This document shows, piece by piece, positions 10,321 through 19,677 of a stretch of 64,000 nt of DNA (position 1 is its first letter; the number at the start of each line of letters is the position of its first letter). The notes beneath the pieces are model-generated. The model was not told the DNA's origin and searched no databases. It saw only the letters and a program-made list of their open reading frames with translations. Source of the stretch: Neobacillus sp. PS3-34. GTDB lineage: Bacteria; Bacillota; Bacilli; Bacillales; Cytobacillaceae. The DNA lies in the NCBI RefSeq assembly GCF_030915465.1, contig NZ_CP133267.1:2944501-3008500 (forward strand), read 5' to 3'. The position numbers and the translations under genes are program-made.

Positions 10321-11441
10321 ATGCAGAATGAACGAAAACGGATTCTGAAAATGGTTGAGGAAGGCAAGCTGGCCGTAGATGAGGCACTAATGCTGCTGGA
10401 GGAGCTTGAGAAGACTCAGAAGACGATGGAGCAAAAGCAGGAGGAAATCGTCCACGAGCTTTCTACGGCTGTCCAGTTTGAGGAAGCAAAAAAAGACGAG
10501 CCAATACATCATAAATTCCAATCTGCCAAGGATAAGATTTTTGAATTTGTCGATTCGCCCTGAAAAAAATCAAAGACATCGATCTGGATTTGAATTTTGG
10601 ACATTCGGTTGAAATTTCACATATTTTTCATCAGGCTGATGTTTACTTAAAGGATATGGATATTGATGTTTCCAATGGTTCTCTTAAAATTGTTCCCTGG
10701 GACCAGGGGGATGTCCGGATTGAATGCCAGGCGAAGGTATATCGTGTGGAAACACAGGAACAGGCACGGCAAAGCTTTTTAAAAGACGTAGTATTTGCGA
10801 TTGAAGGGGAAAAGCTGCGCTTCCTTACCCAGCAAAAGTGGATGAAGGTCGACGCTGTTGTGTTTGTTCCTCATTCCCAGTATGAGAAGGTCCGTGTCAG
10901 GATGTTCAATGGTCCGATCACCGGTGAGGAACTGAATATTAATGACTTTAGAATTAAAACAGCAAATGGAAAAATTGAATTTGCATCGGTTAGCGGCAAC
11001 CGACTGGAGGCAGAGACGGCAAATGGCCATATAAAAATAATGAACAGCACAGTTAATCGGCTTGAAGCTGAGACGATTAATGGTGCGATCAATCTTGAAG
11101 GGGATTTTAGGAAAGTCGAAGCCCAAACGTTTAATGGCAATTTAACCTGTCATTTGCAGGGGACCGAGTGTGAATCCATTTCTGTAAAAGGTACGACAGG
11201 AAGCATTGACCTGTTTGTTCCTCCAGGTATGAAGATGGACGGGGAGCTGAAATCGAATCTGGGCGGCTTTAATGTGAAGCTGGAAGGTATTCAGATTGTT
11301 GAAGACAAAAGCGAGGTGATCCAAAAATTACTTCGCTTTAAATCGATTGATTCGGGATCAGGAGCGGCTAAAGTTTTAGCCGATACAAAAACAGGCTCGA
11401 TTACCATACATCAATCAGAGGGTGTTGCACCTTTTAAATAG
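10321..11441 (+). CDS. yvlB: YvlB-like DUF4097 protein (frameshift near 10556)
   Basis: Likely envelope-stress protein. The N terminus is a short helical domain (KRILKMVEEGKLAVDEA) of the kind found in YvlB/LiaX proteins. After about residue 95 a DUF4097-type beta-helix follows, visible as repeated 'NGxI' turns (FNGPITGEEL, TANGKIEF, TANGHIKI, INGAINLE, FNGNLTCHL). The frame is broken at about 10556, where one extra G restores an uninterrupted junction (VDSALKKIKDIDLDLNF). Start 10321 is preferred over ATG 10291 because GGAGGGAAAGG lies directly before it. About 373 residues once repaired, close to YvlB. Partners unknown. Confidence 0.8.
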
Positions 11442-11454
11442 GAGGAGCGTTTGA

Positions 11455-11811
11455 ATGAAGTGGGCTGCTGGTATTTTAATTAATGCGGTATTATTTGTGG
11501 CAATTGCGGGATATTTCCAGGACAGCTTTCATCTGCATGGGTTCGTGGCAGCCCTTGAGGCAAGTGTGATTTTGTCGATTTTAAATGTCCTTGTCCGGCC
11601 GATTCTAATTATCCTGACGCTGCCGGTGACCATTATCAGTCTTGGATTATTTCTGTTCGTCATCAATGCGATCACTTTGATGCTTACCGACCGCCTGATG
11701 GGCGGTGCGTTTGATATCTCGGGCTTCGGCATGGCTTTGCTGGCTTCCGTAATCATGTCGATTGTAAACGTGATTGTCCAAAAGACCTTCCTGAAGCCTT
11801 CACGTGATTAA
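11455..11811 (+). CDS. yvlD: YvlD-like phage-holin-family membrane protein
   Basis: 118-residue protein with four hydrophobic helices, matching the YvlD / mycobacterial 4-TMS holin superfamily IV. Visible signature is LNVLVRPILIILTLPVTI followed by LGLFLFVINAITL. AGGAGCG precedes the start, 13 nt after yvlB. In B. subtilis a PspC-type gene, yvlC, lies between yvlB and yvlD; here no such gene is present. It is the last gene of the yvl operon, ending at a terminator. Function is not established; holin activity is only a family label. Confidence 0.8.
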   Translation: MKWAAGILINAVLFVAIAGYFQDSFHLHGFVAALEASVILSILNVLVRPILIILTLPVTIISLGLFLFVINAITLMLTDRLMGGAFDISGFGMALLASVIMSIVNVIVQKTFLKPSRD

Positions 11812-11826
11812 TAGTGTACAAATAAG

Positions 11827-11860
11827 AAAAGCGCAGGGAGAATGTCTCCTGCGCTTTTGT
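11827..11860. terminator. Bidirectional terminator between yvlD and the amidase gene
   Basis: 11-bp stem AAAAGCGCAGG/CCTGCGCTTTT. A-rich on the left and T-rich on the right, so it can serve both converging genes. Confidence 0.85.
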
Positions 11861-11878
11861 TCTTTCAGTATCAGATTC

Positions 11879-12435
11879 TTATTGTTTTTTTACAAGATGG
11901 TATTGCTCAGCAATCCCTTTAACGATCGCTTCGGCACATTTGCGCCTGTAAGCATCGGAGCGCATTAAAGCAAGCTCCTCCTTATTTGTCATAAACCCGC
12001 ATTCACAAAGGACTGCCGTCATATAGGTTTCACGGAGAACATGAAAATTGGCCGTTTTTACCCCGCGGTTTCGTAAGCCTGTTAACATCACTAACTGTTT
12101 CTGGATTTTCTGGGCGAGTTCTACTGCTTCCTTTGGCCTTGTCGGGTAGACATATGTTTCAATTCCGCCGGCATCGTTCCAGGAAGTCCCGTATGCATTT
12201 CCGTGAATGGCCACATAGGTATCCACGTGCTGGCTGTTGGCCGAATCTGTCCGTTCATCAAGCGGAACATCTCTTTTATCGGAATGGGCAAAAGAGACGA
12301 TTACATTTTTGTAGGCATCCAGCAGTGCTTTGGCGTGGGAAGCAACGGCCCATTAAACTCATACTCTCGTAAGCCATCCGGACTTCTTTTTCCGGGAGTA
12401 TTGTATCCATGACCTGCATCAAGCATAATCTTCAT
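11879..12435 (-). CDS. N-acetylmuramoyl-L-alanine amidase, Amidase_3 family (frameshift near 12350)
   Basis: Zinc amidase of the CwlD/LytC catalytic type, cleaving the bond between MurNAc and L-Ala in peptidoglycan. Visible in order: MLDAGHG (first Zn His), REYEFN (Zn Glu), YVAIHGNAYG (second Zn His) and LCECGFMTN (catalytic Glu). The start at 12435 follows AAAGGAG. About 30 codons in, the frame breaks at 12347-12351 (GGCCC on the + strand); one base restores EYEFNRAVASHAKALL. No signal peptide, so it is a bare catalytic domain of about 185 residues that may act inside the forespore or be exported by another route. Specific role unknown. Confidence 0.85.
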
Positions 12436-12556
12436 TCTAATTGCTCCTTTCTACTGCCGATTAATCACATATATAATACGGACATACAGCCAAAAAGGTC
12501 ACCTTGCAGGAGACTTTGCTAAAAGTTGGAAGATGGTATGCCTGTCAATCTTCAAT

Positions 12557-13285
12557 TTATTGGTCGCGTTTTAATCGATGAATGAATCGATAGCGGTCTG
12601 CCCGGTACACCGATTTTACAAACTCAAACGGAGTGCCATCCTGCAGGCAGGCGGTACGCATAATGAGCAGGACTGGTGCTCCTGCAGCGATGTCCAGGTG
12701 ATCTGCTTCGGGCTTCCTGGCAATAGCGGCCTCAATTTCCTGAGTCGCTTCACTAATTTTGAGAGACAACTGGTTTTCGATATATTTGTATAAAGAGTGA
12801 TTGCTATTGTCTTCGGTAATGCCGGGAACGAGAGCAATGGGAATATAGGTGGTTTCAAGTGCCATCGGAATTCCGTCTGCAAGCCGGACACGGAAAATTT
12901 CATAAACCAGGTCTTTTTCAGCAACCTGAAGCTGATGTGCGACTTGGCTGCCGGAAGCAATAGTGTTAAAAGAAAGAAGCCGGCTGCTGGGTTTCATACC
13001 GCGTTCAAGCATGTCTTCTGTAAATCCTGTCAGGCCCTCAAGCGCCTGCTCCACCTTTTGCTTGCTGACAAAGGTACCGCGCCCTTTTTGCCGGTAAAGA
13101 TAGCCATCGCTGACAAGATTGTTGATCGCCTGCCGAACAGTCATCCGGCTGATTTGGAACCTTTCTGCAAACTCCCGCTCTGATGGAATCATTTCATCAG
13201 CATGGAGGCTGCTGTTTTCTATTTGTTCCTTTAGATAGGCCTCCAGCTGATGGTAGATTGGTATTGGTGAACTCTTGTTAATCAT
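12557..13285 (-). CDS. nagR: NagR (YvoA), GntR/HutC-family repressor of the nag genes
   Basis: 242-residue repressor. N-terminal GntR winged helix: IPIYHQLEAYLKEQI, then IPSEREFAERFQISRMTVR and the wing GYLYRQKGRGTFV. C-terminal UTRA effector domain from about residue 90, ending AACLQDGTPFEFVKSVYRADRY in outline. In B. subtilis the orthologue senses glucosamine-6-P or GlcNAc-6-P and represses nag genes. It is the last gene of nagA-nagB-nagR, 23 nt after nagB. A matching operator lies before nagA (15274-15290), so the operon should be autoregulated. Confidence 0.92.
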   Translation of the reverse strand: MINKSSPIPIYHQLEAYLKEQIENSSLHADEMIPSEREFAERFQISRMTVRQAINNLVSDGYLYRQKGRGTFVSKQKVEQALEGLTGFTEDMLERGMKPSSRLLSFNTIASGSQVAHQLQVAEKDLVYEIFRVRLADGIPMALETTYIPIALVPGITEDNSNHSLYKYIENQLSLKISEATQEIEAAIARKPEADHLDIAAGAPVLLIMRTACLQDGTPFEFVKSVYRADRYRFIHRLKRDQ

Positions 13286-13308
13286 CTATTACGCTCCTTT
13301 TTGAAACA

Positions 13309-14034
13309 CTAAACCAATTTTAATGCAGCCTCATCGGCAATGATGGTAACATTTCGATGAAGCTTGAGAGCGGAAGCTGGAAAGTTTTCATCGGAATCAC
13401 CGTTTATCAAACGGGCCACTGCTTCTGCTTTTGCCGCCCCTGAGGCAAGGAGGAGAATTTCTCTGCTCTCAAATATGGTTGAGATCCCCATCGTGATCGC
13501 CTGTGCAGGCACTTCCCTAAACGAGGGGAAGAACCGGGAATTTGCCTGTCGGGTGCTCTCCGCCAAAGTCACGATATGTGTCCTGCTCTTAAAAGGAGTA
13601 CCAGGCTCATTGAAGCCAATATGCCCGTTTTGCCCGATCCCCAATAGCTGGAGATCGATGCCACCCTTTTCTTTAATGAGATTTTCATAACGGAGGCATT
13701 CGGTTTCTAAATCATCCGCTGTGCCATCAGGGATAAAGGTTTCGGCCAGAGGGATATCCAAAAGATCAAATAAGTTTTTTCTCATAAAAATATGATAGCT
13801 GTTTGGATGGTCATTACGTAGGCCGATATATTCATCGAGATTAATCGTGGTAATGTTTTTATAGGAAGTTCCATTTTGCCAATGATCCGAAATCAAGTAT
13901 TCATAAACACCCTTTGGCGTGCTCCCCGTTGCAAGCCCGAGGGTAAGCTGCTGGTTTGAGCGGATTTTTTCAATGATTAATTCTCCAGCTGTCCTGCTCA
14001 TTTCCCCATAGTTGGATGTTCGAATGACCTTCAT
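13309..14034 (-). CDS. nagB: Glucosamine-6-phosphate deaminase NagB
   Basis: Converts glucosamine-6-P to fructose-6-P and ammonia, feeding amino sugars into glycolysis. Visible: GLATGSTPKGVYEYL (phosphate loop), TINLDEYIGL with the catalytic Asp, LLGIGQNGHIGFNEPG with the active-site His, and LLLASGAAKAEAVAR. 241 residues, the normal length for the Bacillus enzyme (it lacks the C-terminal allosteric extension of E. coli NagB). The start at 14034 follows GAGGGGG; an upstream in-frame ATG would overlap nagA and has no RBS. 11 nt after nagA. Confidence 0.95.
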   Translation of the reverse strand: MKVIRTSNYGEMSRTAGELIIEKIRSNQQLTLGLATGSTPKGVYEYLISDHWQNGTSYKNITTINLDEYIGLRNDHPNSYHIFMRKNLFDLLDIPLAETFIPDGTADDLETECLRYENLIKEKGGIDLQLLGIGQNGHIGFNEPGTPFKSRTHIVTLAESTRQANSRFFPSFREVPAQAITMGISTIFESREILLLASGAAKAEAVARLINGDSDENFPASALKLHRNVTIIADEAALKLV

Positions 14035-14045
14035 ACTGATCCCCC

Positions 14046-15232
14046 TCAATCTAAAGCTGTTTTTCCACGGCACATCGTGTATTCAACCTCAAAATGCCCA
14101 TTAAGGACGGCAATATCTGCATCCTTGCCAGCAGAAATGCTGCCCTTTCTGTCAAAAATTCCAAGCTGTTTGGCTGGATTGGCGCTTGCCATTTGTACGG
14201 CTTCCACTAAAGTCAGCTGCGAAAATTCAAGGATGTTTTTTACGGAATCATTCATTTTTAATATGCTGCCTGCGAGGGTGCCGTCAGCCAGAAGCGCCTT
14301 TCCATCCGCTACTGTGACATCCTGGCCGCCGAGGTCATATATTCCGCTTTTCAGGCATTTGGCTCTCATCGAGTCTGTTATTAAAATGGAGCCGTCCGCC
14401 CCCTTTGCGGCAAGGACGAGCTTAATCATTTGAGGACTAACATGTATGCCGTCTGCAATCAATTCAATCATCAGCTCTTTAAAAAGTAAGGCCGCACCGG
14501 CTGTTCCAGGTTCGCGGTGATGCATTCCCCTCATTCCGTTAAACAGGTGGGTTACTTGTTTGGCGCCTGCTTTCACGGCCTCCTCCACTTCCTCATATAC
14601 AGCATCCGTATGGCCGACAGAGGCGATCACACCGTTATTTTTAAGATAAGAGATAAATTCTGTTCCATTTTCCATTTCCGGAGCGACGGTTACTAGCTTG
14701 ATTTGGTTATTGGCGAGGCTTTGCCAACGCTTGAATAAATCGATATCCGGCTTCAGTATATGCTCTTTTGGCTGTGCTCCGGCACGCTTTTCATTAATGA
14801 ACGGACCTTCCAAATGGATGCCGAGGACTTCAGCCCTGCCAGGATGATTTTCTGCTTGGCAAAACTGTGCTGCATTTGCCAATGCCCTTTCAATCTTGCT
14901 CTTTTCCTGCGTGATGGTTGTTGCTAAAAAGCTGGTTGTACCTTCGTTTGGAAGGGCGGAGGCGATTGTTCCTAGGGCTTCAAGTGTCGCGTCCATTGTA
15001 TCCGCACCGGCAGCACCATGGATATGAACATCAATAAATCCCGGAACGACAGTGTATTCTTTTGGGAAAATGATTTTTTCAGCGTTCGGAAACTTGTTTT
15101 GGCCGACAGCAAACGGCCGATTTCCCGGATGGTTTCTTTTTCTATATAAATGTAAATGGATTCGGCAATTTCTTTTTCCAAGACGGCTTTTCCTTGAACA
15201 AGGAGAAGAGTTCCCAATTCATTCAGCTCCAT
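14046..15232 (-). CDS. nagA: N-acetylglucosamine-6-phosphate deacetylase NagA (frameshift near 15115)
   Basis: Metal-dependent amidohydrolase removing acetate from GlcNAc-6-P. The N terminus (GTLLLVQGKAVLEKEIAES) is separated from the rest by a frame break at 15115-15118. Adding one C on the coding strand to make GGCCC gives EIGPFAVGQNKFPN and then the invariant VPGFIDVHIHGAAG, so both metal His residues return. Further on are HLEGPFINEKRAGAQ, SVGHTDAVYEE, THLFNGMRGMHHREPG, and ILITDSMRAK with the catalytic Asp. ATG 15232 is given, but TTG 15217 has the better spacing from GGAG. First gene of the nag operon. Confidence 0.93.
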
Positions 15233-15253
15233 TCTAATAGGTTAGATATGCCA

Positions 15254-15290
15254 ATTATAAATCCTTGTGGTTTAGTTGTCTATACCACCT
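15254..15290 (-). promoter_or_regulatory. nagA promoter with overlapping NagR/DasR-type operator
   Basis: On the minus strand TAGACA (15282-15277), 17-bp spacer, TATAAT (15259-15254). The -35 lies inside TGGTATAGACAA (15287-15276), which matches the NagR/DasR consensus TGGTCTAGACCA at 10 of 12 positions. Binding would block RNA polymerase directly. Confidence 0.8.
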
Positions 15291-15338
15291 AACGAACTGC
15301 TTATTTTTAAAATAATGAATTATTTACGAATCGTTCGT

Positions 15339-15366
15339 TTGGTTCTTTGCAGAAAAGTGCTAAAAT
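15339..15366 (+). promoter_or_regulatory. Probable hprK operon promoter
   Basis: TTGGTT (15339-15344), 16-bp spacer, TAAAAT (15361-15366), about 90 bp before hprK. It diverges from the nagA promoter. Confidence 0.5.
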
Positions 15367-15455
15367 AAGAAGAATCATGGGAAAAGAATCTTTGGAGAAA
15401 CACTTGTCCAACGTCTTCCCACACTATGTTATTTCCTTAAAAAGGAGGAAGCTTT

Positions 15456-16385
15456 TTGCCTAAAGTACGCACTAAAGACATTTTAGAAAAATTCGGCCTT
15501 GAGTTAATCAGCGGGGAGGAAGGGATCAGCCGTCCGATTACTACCAGCGATATATCCAGGCCTGGACTTGAAATAGCCGGATATTTTGAATTTTACCCGG
15601 CAGAACGAATTCAGCTTTTGGGAAAAACAGAGCTTTCTTTTTTTAGTGAGCTGCCAAAATCCGACCGTGTTATACGTATGGAGCAATTATGTACGGACAT
15701 TACTCCTGCGATTATCCTTACCAGGGATTTGGAGGTTCCGCCTGAGCTGATTGAAGCATCAGAGCGTGAATCCGTGCCCGTTTTGCGTTCCAATATGAAA
15801 ACAACCCGGTTCTCAAGCCGGCTGACCAACTATCTTGAGAGCAGGCTTGCCCCGACAACTGCGGTTCATGGCGTACTTGTTGATATTTACGGAATTGGCG
15901 TCCTGATTACCGGTAAAAGCGGAGTCGGTAAAAGTGAAACGGCCGCTTGAGCTGGTAAAGCGCGGACACCGCCTTGTTGCGGATGACTGTGTAGAAATTC
16001 GCCAGGAGGACCAGGATACACTTATTGGGACATCACCTGAGCTGATTGAGCACTTGCTGGAAATTCGCGGATTAGGAATTATCAACGTGATGACACTTTT
16101 TGGGGCAGGGCAGTACGAAGCAACAAACGGATCACGCTTGTTATCAATCTGGAAATATGGGATCCGAAAAAGCAGTATGACCGGCTTGGGCTTGATGAAG
16201 AAAAAATGAAGATTATCGATGCGGAAGTGACGAAGCTGACCATTCCGGTTCGTCCTGGACGAAACCTTGCTGTCATTATCGAAGTGGCTGCAATGAATTA
16301 CCGCTTGAAGCGCATGGGGGTCAATGCTGCCCAGCAGTTTACGGAACGTCTTTCGGACGTGATCGAAGACAGTGACCATGAGTAA
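15456..16385 (+). CDS. hprK: HPr kinase/phosphorylase HprK (two frameshifts)
   Basis: Bifunctional enzyme that phosphorylates Ser46 of HPr and Crh and so drives carbon catabolite repression with CcpA. The N-terminal domain begins [22 protein letters not shown]. The Walker A loop GKSGVGKSE is intact, but the frame breaks right after it (about 15943; rebuilt [18 protein letters not shown]) and again near 16108, after [17 protein letters not shown] (rebuilt [17 protein letters not shown]). The C terminus ([13 protein letters not shown]) ends at 16385. TTG 15456 is the start, after AAGGAGG; about 310 residues. Both breaks become GGCC sites when repaired. Crh, a substrate, is encoded at 32921. Confidence 0.93.
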
Positions 16386-16474
16386 TTAACTGTTTTAGAG
16401 CCTTCAGATTTCGGCTTGCTGGCCGAAACTGTGGGCACCTGGCGAATTGCCGGGAACAAAAGGAATAAGGAGAA

Positions 16475-17303
16475 ATGACTATGGAAAAAAATCTTCATCC
16501 TCTTGATCCGATTGCCTTTACTCTTGGACCGATTCAGGTTCACTGGTATGGGATCATTATCGGCTCCGGTTTGGCACTGGCCTTGTTACTCGCCATAAGG
16601 GAAGGTGACAGGAGAGGGCTTCCGAAAGAAACGTTTGCGGATTTAATGCTTTGGGCGATTCCGATTGCCATTATTTCTGCGCGCTTATATTATGTGCTTT
16701 TTGAATGGAGCTATTATGCTAATAATCCTGGTGAAATCATTCAAATCTGGAATGGCGGCATAGCCATTCATGGTGCGCTGATCGGGTCTGTCCTGACCAC
16801 ATATATCTTTTCGCGATCGAGGAATATCTCCTTTTGGAAGATAGCCGATATCGCTGCGCCGAGCATTATTTTAGGCGCAGGCCATCGGCCGCTGGGGAAA
16901 TTTTATGAACCAGGAAGCACATGGGAGAGAAGTAAGCAGGTCATTTCTAGAAAACCTGCATTTGCCTGATTTTATTATTAACCAGATGTACATAAATGGC
17001 GCATATTACCACCCGACCTTCTTATACGAATCTGTCTGGGATTTTGCCGGATTTATTTTATTGATGCTGCTGCGCCGCGTGAATCTGCGCCGTGGTGAAA
17101 TGTTCTTGTCGTATGTCATTTGGTATTCATTCGGAAGGTTTTTCGTTGAAGGCATGAGAACTGACAGCCTGATGCTGACCCAAAACCTGAGAATTGCGCA
17201 GACGATTTCGATTGTACTGATTGTAATGGCAATCGTGATTCTTTTTTACAGAAGAAAAAGAGGACTTGCAGACCAAAAATATTTAGATTTGCAAAATCAA
17301 TAA
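16475..17303 (+). CDS. lgt: Prolipoprotein diacylglyceryl transferase Lgt (frameshift near 16873)
   Basis: Membrane enzyme attaching diacylglycerol to the lipobox Cys of prolipoproteins, an essential early step of lipoprotein maturation. Visible: [18 protein letters not shown], the RLYYVLFEW helix and [13 protein letters not shown] with the catalytic His. The signature that should read [18 protein letters not shown] is split by a frame break at about 16873, where the sequence has GGCGCAG instead of GGCCAG. The downstream frame continues [10 protein letters not shown], then YHPTFLYES and the last helices, to 17303. AAGGAG precedes the start. Position between hprK and yvoD is as in B. subtilis. 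Substrates in this window include the YfiY lipoprotein. Confidence 0.94.
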
Positions 17304-17322
17304 TCAAGGGGAGTATGAAGAA

Positions 17323-18270
17323 ATGCTGATTGGCTCGGTCAAAAGGGGATTGTTTGTAGGATTAAAAACAACGTGGACGCTTGGTAAAATCATTTTTCCT
17401 GTCACGTTGCTGGTAGCTGTTTTGCAGTACACGCCGGTGCTTCCCTGGCTGATGGATGCCATCACTCCGCTAATGAGATTGATTGGCTTGCCGGGAAATG
17501 CGGCGATTCCACTTGTACTCGGGAATTTTTTAAACCTATATGGAGCAATCGGAGCCATTTTAACCCTTCATTTCACGGTAAAAGAAGTTTTTATCCTGGC
17601 GGTTATGATGAGCTTTTCTCATAATTTGCTGGTTGAAACAGGGGTAGCGGTGAAAACTGGGGTAAAAGTGTGGGTGGTGCTGACTGTCCGGCTTGGACTT
17701 GCTTTGCTGTCGGCAATCGTTATTAATTTAGTCTGGCATGGAGGGGGCAGCACTGCCCATTATGGCTTGATTCCGGAACAAACAGAACTCGCGCATGGTG
17801 TTCTGGCTATTCTATGGCAAGCTGTCCATAAAGCGTTATTAGGGATTCTGCAGCTGGCCATGATCGTCATTCCATTAATGGTTGTCATTCAAATTTTAAA
17901 AGACCTGAGATGGCTTGCTGCTTTTTCAAAAGGTATGGTGCGTGTCACCCGCTCGCTTGGCATGAAGGAAAATACATCAACGACAATGGCGGCTGGCCTG
18001 CTATTCGGCCTTGCATACGGTGCTGGGGTAATGATTCAGGCCGTCAAGGAAGATGGAGTCAGCCAGAAGGATTTAACTTTGGCGTTTATTTTCCTTGTTG
18101 CCTGCCATGCTGTCGTGGAGGATACACTTATTTTTATTCCGCTCGGCATTCCGGTTCTGCCGCTTTTCCTGATTCGGCTTGGAGTCGCGGTCGTGCTCAC
18201 ACTCATTGTCGGAACCATCTGGAGGCGCTCGGGCTTTATGAAAAGAAAGGAAGCAAACTATGAGCAATAA
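17323..18270 (+). CDS. yvoD: YvoD-like nucleoside-recognition (Gate) domain membrane protein
   Basis: 315-residue polytopic membrane protein with two Gate / nucleoside-recognition repeats, the second starting near residue 160. Visible pattern: [13 protein letters not shown] in the first half, and [20 protein letters not shown] and [16 protein letters not shown] in the second. The substrate is unknown; related proteins include SpmA/SpmB and transporter-gate domains. It sits in the conserved hprK-lgt-yvoD-ppaX-yvoF operon and its end overlaps the ppaX start by 11 bp, which suggests translational coupling. Confidence 0.8.
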   Translation: MLIGSVKRGLFVGLKTTWTLGKIIFPVTLLVAVLQYTPVLPWLMDAITPLMRLIGLPGNAAIPLVLGNFLNLYGAIGAILTLHFTVKEVFILAVMMSFSHNLLVETGVAVKTGVKVWVVLTVRLGLALLSAIVINLVWHGGGSTAHYGLIPEQTELAHGVLAILWQAVHKALLGILQLAMIVIPLMVVIQILKDLRWLAAFSKGMVRVTRSLGMKENTSTTMAAGLLFGLAYGAGVMIQAVKEDGVSQKDLTLAFIFLVACHAVVEDTLIFIPLGIPVLPLFLIRLGVAVVLTLIVGTIWRRSGFMKRKEANYEQ

Positions 18271-18906
18271 AATAAATACAGTACTGTTTGATCTTGATGG
18301 AACCTTAATTGATACGAATGAACTGATTATTTCTACCTTTTTGCATACGCTCGAAAAATACTATCCAAGCAAATATCAGCGTGAGGATGTCCTGCCATTT
18401 ATCGGGCCATCGCTGCATGAAACGTTTTCAGGCATCGATCCTGACCGGGTTGAAGAAATGATTCTTGAGTACCGGACATATAATCTGGCCAACCATGATC
18501 AGCTTGTTACGGAATTTTTGGGAGTTAAGGAAACAGTTCAAACATTAAAGGAACGCGGCTATAAACTGGGAATCGTTACAACAAAGCTGCATGATGTGGT
18601 TTTGAAGGGTCTGCGGCTGATGGATCTTGAACAGTATTTTGGAGTAATCGTCGCGCTTGACCATGTGGAAAAAGCAAAGCCGGATCCAGAGCCGATTTTT
18701 AACGCTTTAGAGCAGCTTGGCTCACGTCCTGAAGAGTCAATTATGGTCGGTGATAATTATCATGATATTTTAGCAGGGAAAAATGCGGGAACATTGACGG
18801 CAGGGGTGGCCTGGTCGATTAAGGGCGGGATTATCTCGCCAAATTCGAACCGGATTATATACTCGAAAACATGGCCGACCTTTTACCGATTCTTGGAGAA
18901 GAATAA
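18260..18906 (+). CDS. ppaX: Pyrophosphatase PpaX (frameshift near 18823)
   Basis: HAD-family phosphatase hydrolysing the PPi made by the phosphorylase activity of HprK on P-Ser-HPr. Visible: [15 protein letters not shown] (nucleophile and acid Asp), GIVTTKLHD (motif II), KPDPEPI (motif III Lys) and [16 protein letters not shown] (motif IV). After WSIKG the frame breaks at about 18823; adding a C to give GGGCCGGG restores [23 protein letters not shown] and a stop at 18904-18906. Without repair it would run on into yvoF. Rebuilt length 216 residues, equal to B. subtilis PpaX. yvoF starts 2 nt after the stop. Confidence 0.92.
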
Positions 18907-18908
18907 CG

Positions 18909-19438
18909 ATGAGAAAAACAACCCGTTATCCGGTTGAAGGCGCCAATTCCTTATGGCATGTTTACAAAACGGTTCCATTTTGGAAGGTTGTAAAAAACTT
19001 TGCGGTGATACAGCTTGCGCGCTACACTCCATTCCTTGGGATGAAAAACTGGCTTTACCGAACTTTCCTAGGTATGAAGGTGGGCGATCAGACCTCTTTT
19101 GCGCTGATGGTCATGCTCGACGTGATGTTTCCGGAAAAAATCAGCGTCGGCCGGAACACGGTAATCGGCTACAATACGACTATTCTGGCTCATGAGTATT
19201 TGATTAAGGAATACCGCCTTGGACCGGTTGGAATTGGCAGTGAGGTCATGATTGGCGCAAATACCACGATCCTGCCAGGTGTGACGATTGGAGACGGGCC
19301 ATTGTTTCCGCCGGCACGCTTGTCCATAAGGATGTACCCGCTGGCACATTTGTAGGCGGGAACCCGATGCGTATCATCTATACAAATGAAGAGCTCGAAC
19401 AGCGCTGGGCAAGTGACCCGATTTATGGAAAAGAATAA
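18909..19438 (+). CDS. yvoF: YvoF-like hexapeptide-repeat acetyltransferase (frameshift near 19296)
   Basis: Left-handed beta-helix acyltransferase of the LbH/WbbJ type; the acceptor is unknown. Repeats are visible from about residue 75: [20 protein letters not shown], then [18 protein letters not shown]. The frame breaks at 19296-19300 (GGGCC); one more G gives [33 protein letters not shown], and the C terminus [15 protein letters not shown] ending at 19438. About 176 residues. Last gene of the hprK operon, followed by a terminator. Confidence 0.85.
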
Positions 19439-19453
19439 TGTTATGAATGTATG

Positions 19454-19484
19454 AAACAGGCATCCCATGGTGTGCCTGTTTTTT
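19454..19484 (+). terminator. Terminator of the hprK operon
   Basis: 9-bp stem AAACAGGCA/TGCCTGTTT followed by T residues. Confidence 0.8.
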
Positions 19485-19553
19485 GCGTAGTTTTTGATTA
19501 AGTTCTGTGAATCAAAACGTTTTTGAAAATTTGCTTAAGCTTAAAGTTATCAA

Positions 19554-19582
19554 TTGACGGGAAGTATTATAAGGAGTAAACT
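19554..19582 (+). promoter_or_regulatory. Probable his operon promoter
   Basis: TTGACG (19554-19559), 17-bp spacer, TAAACT (19577-19582). It leaves a leader of about 90 nt before hisZ. I see no T-box or attenuator signature in that leader. Confidence 0.5.
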
Positions 19583-19677
19583 ACAAATAACTTTATTTTA
19601 TTACCATATTAGCGAACTAAAGGATTCTGATTAATTAATTCAATTCTTGGGGAATTTTTTATAAAAGGATGGATATT

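Noticed and set aside
19583..19677. T-box or attenuator in the his leader
   Set aside because: Leader is only about 90 nt, with no TGGCGGG-type T-box sequence and only a weak hairpin near 19645.
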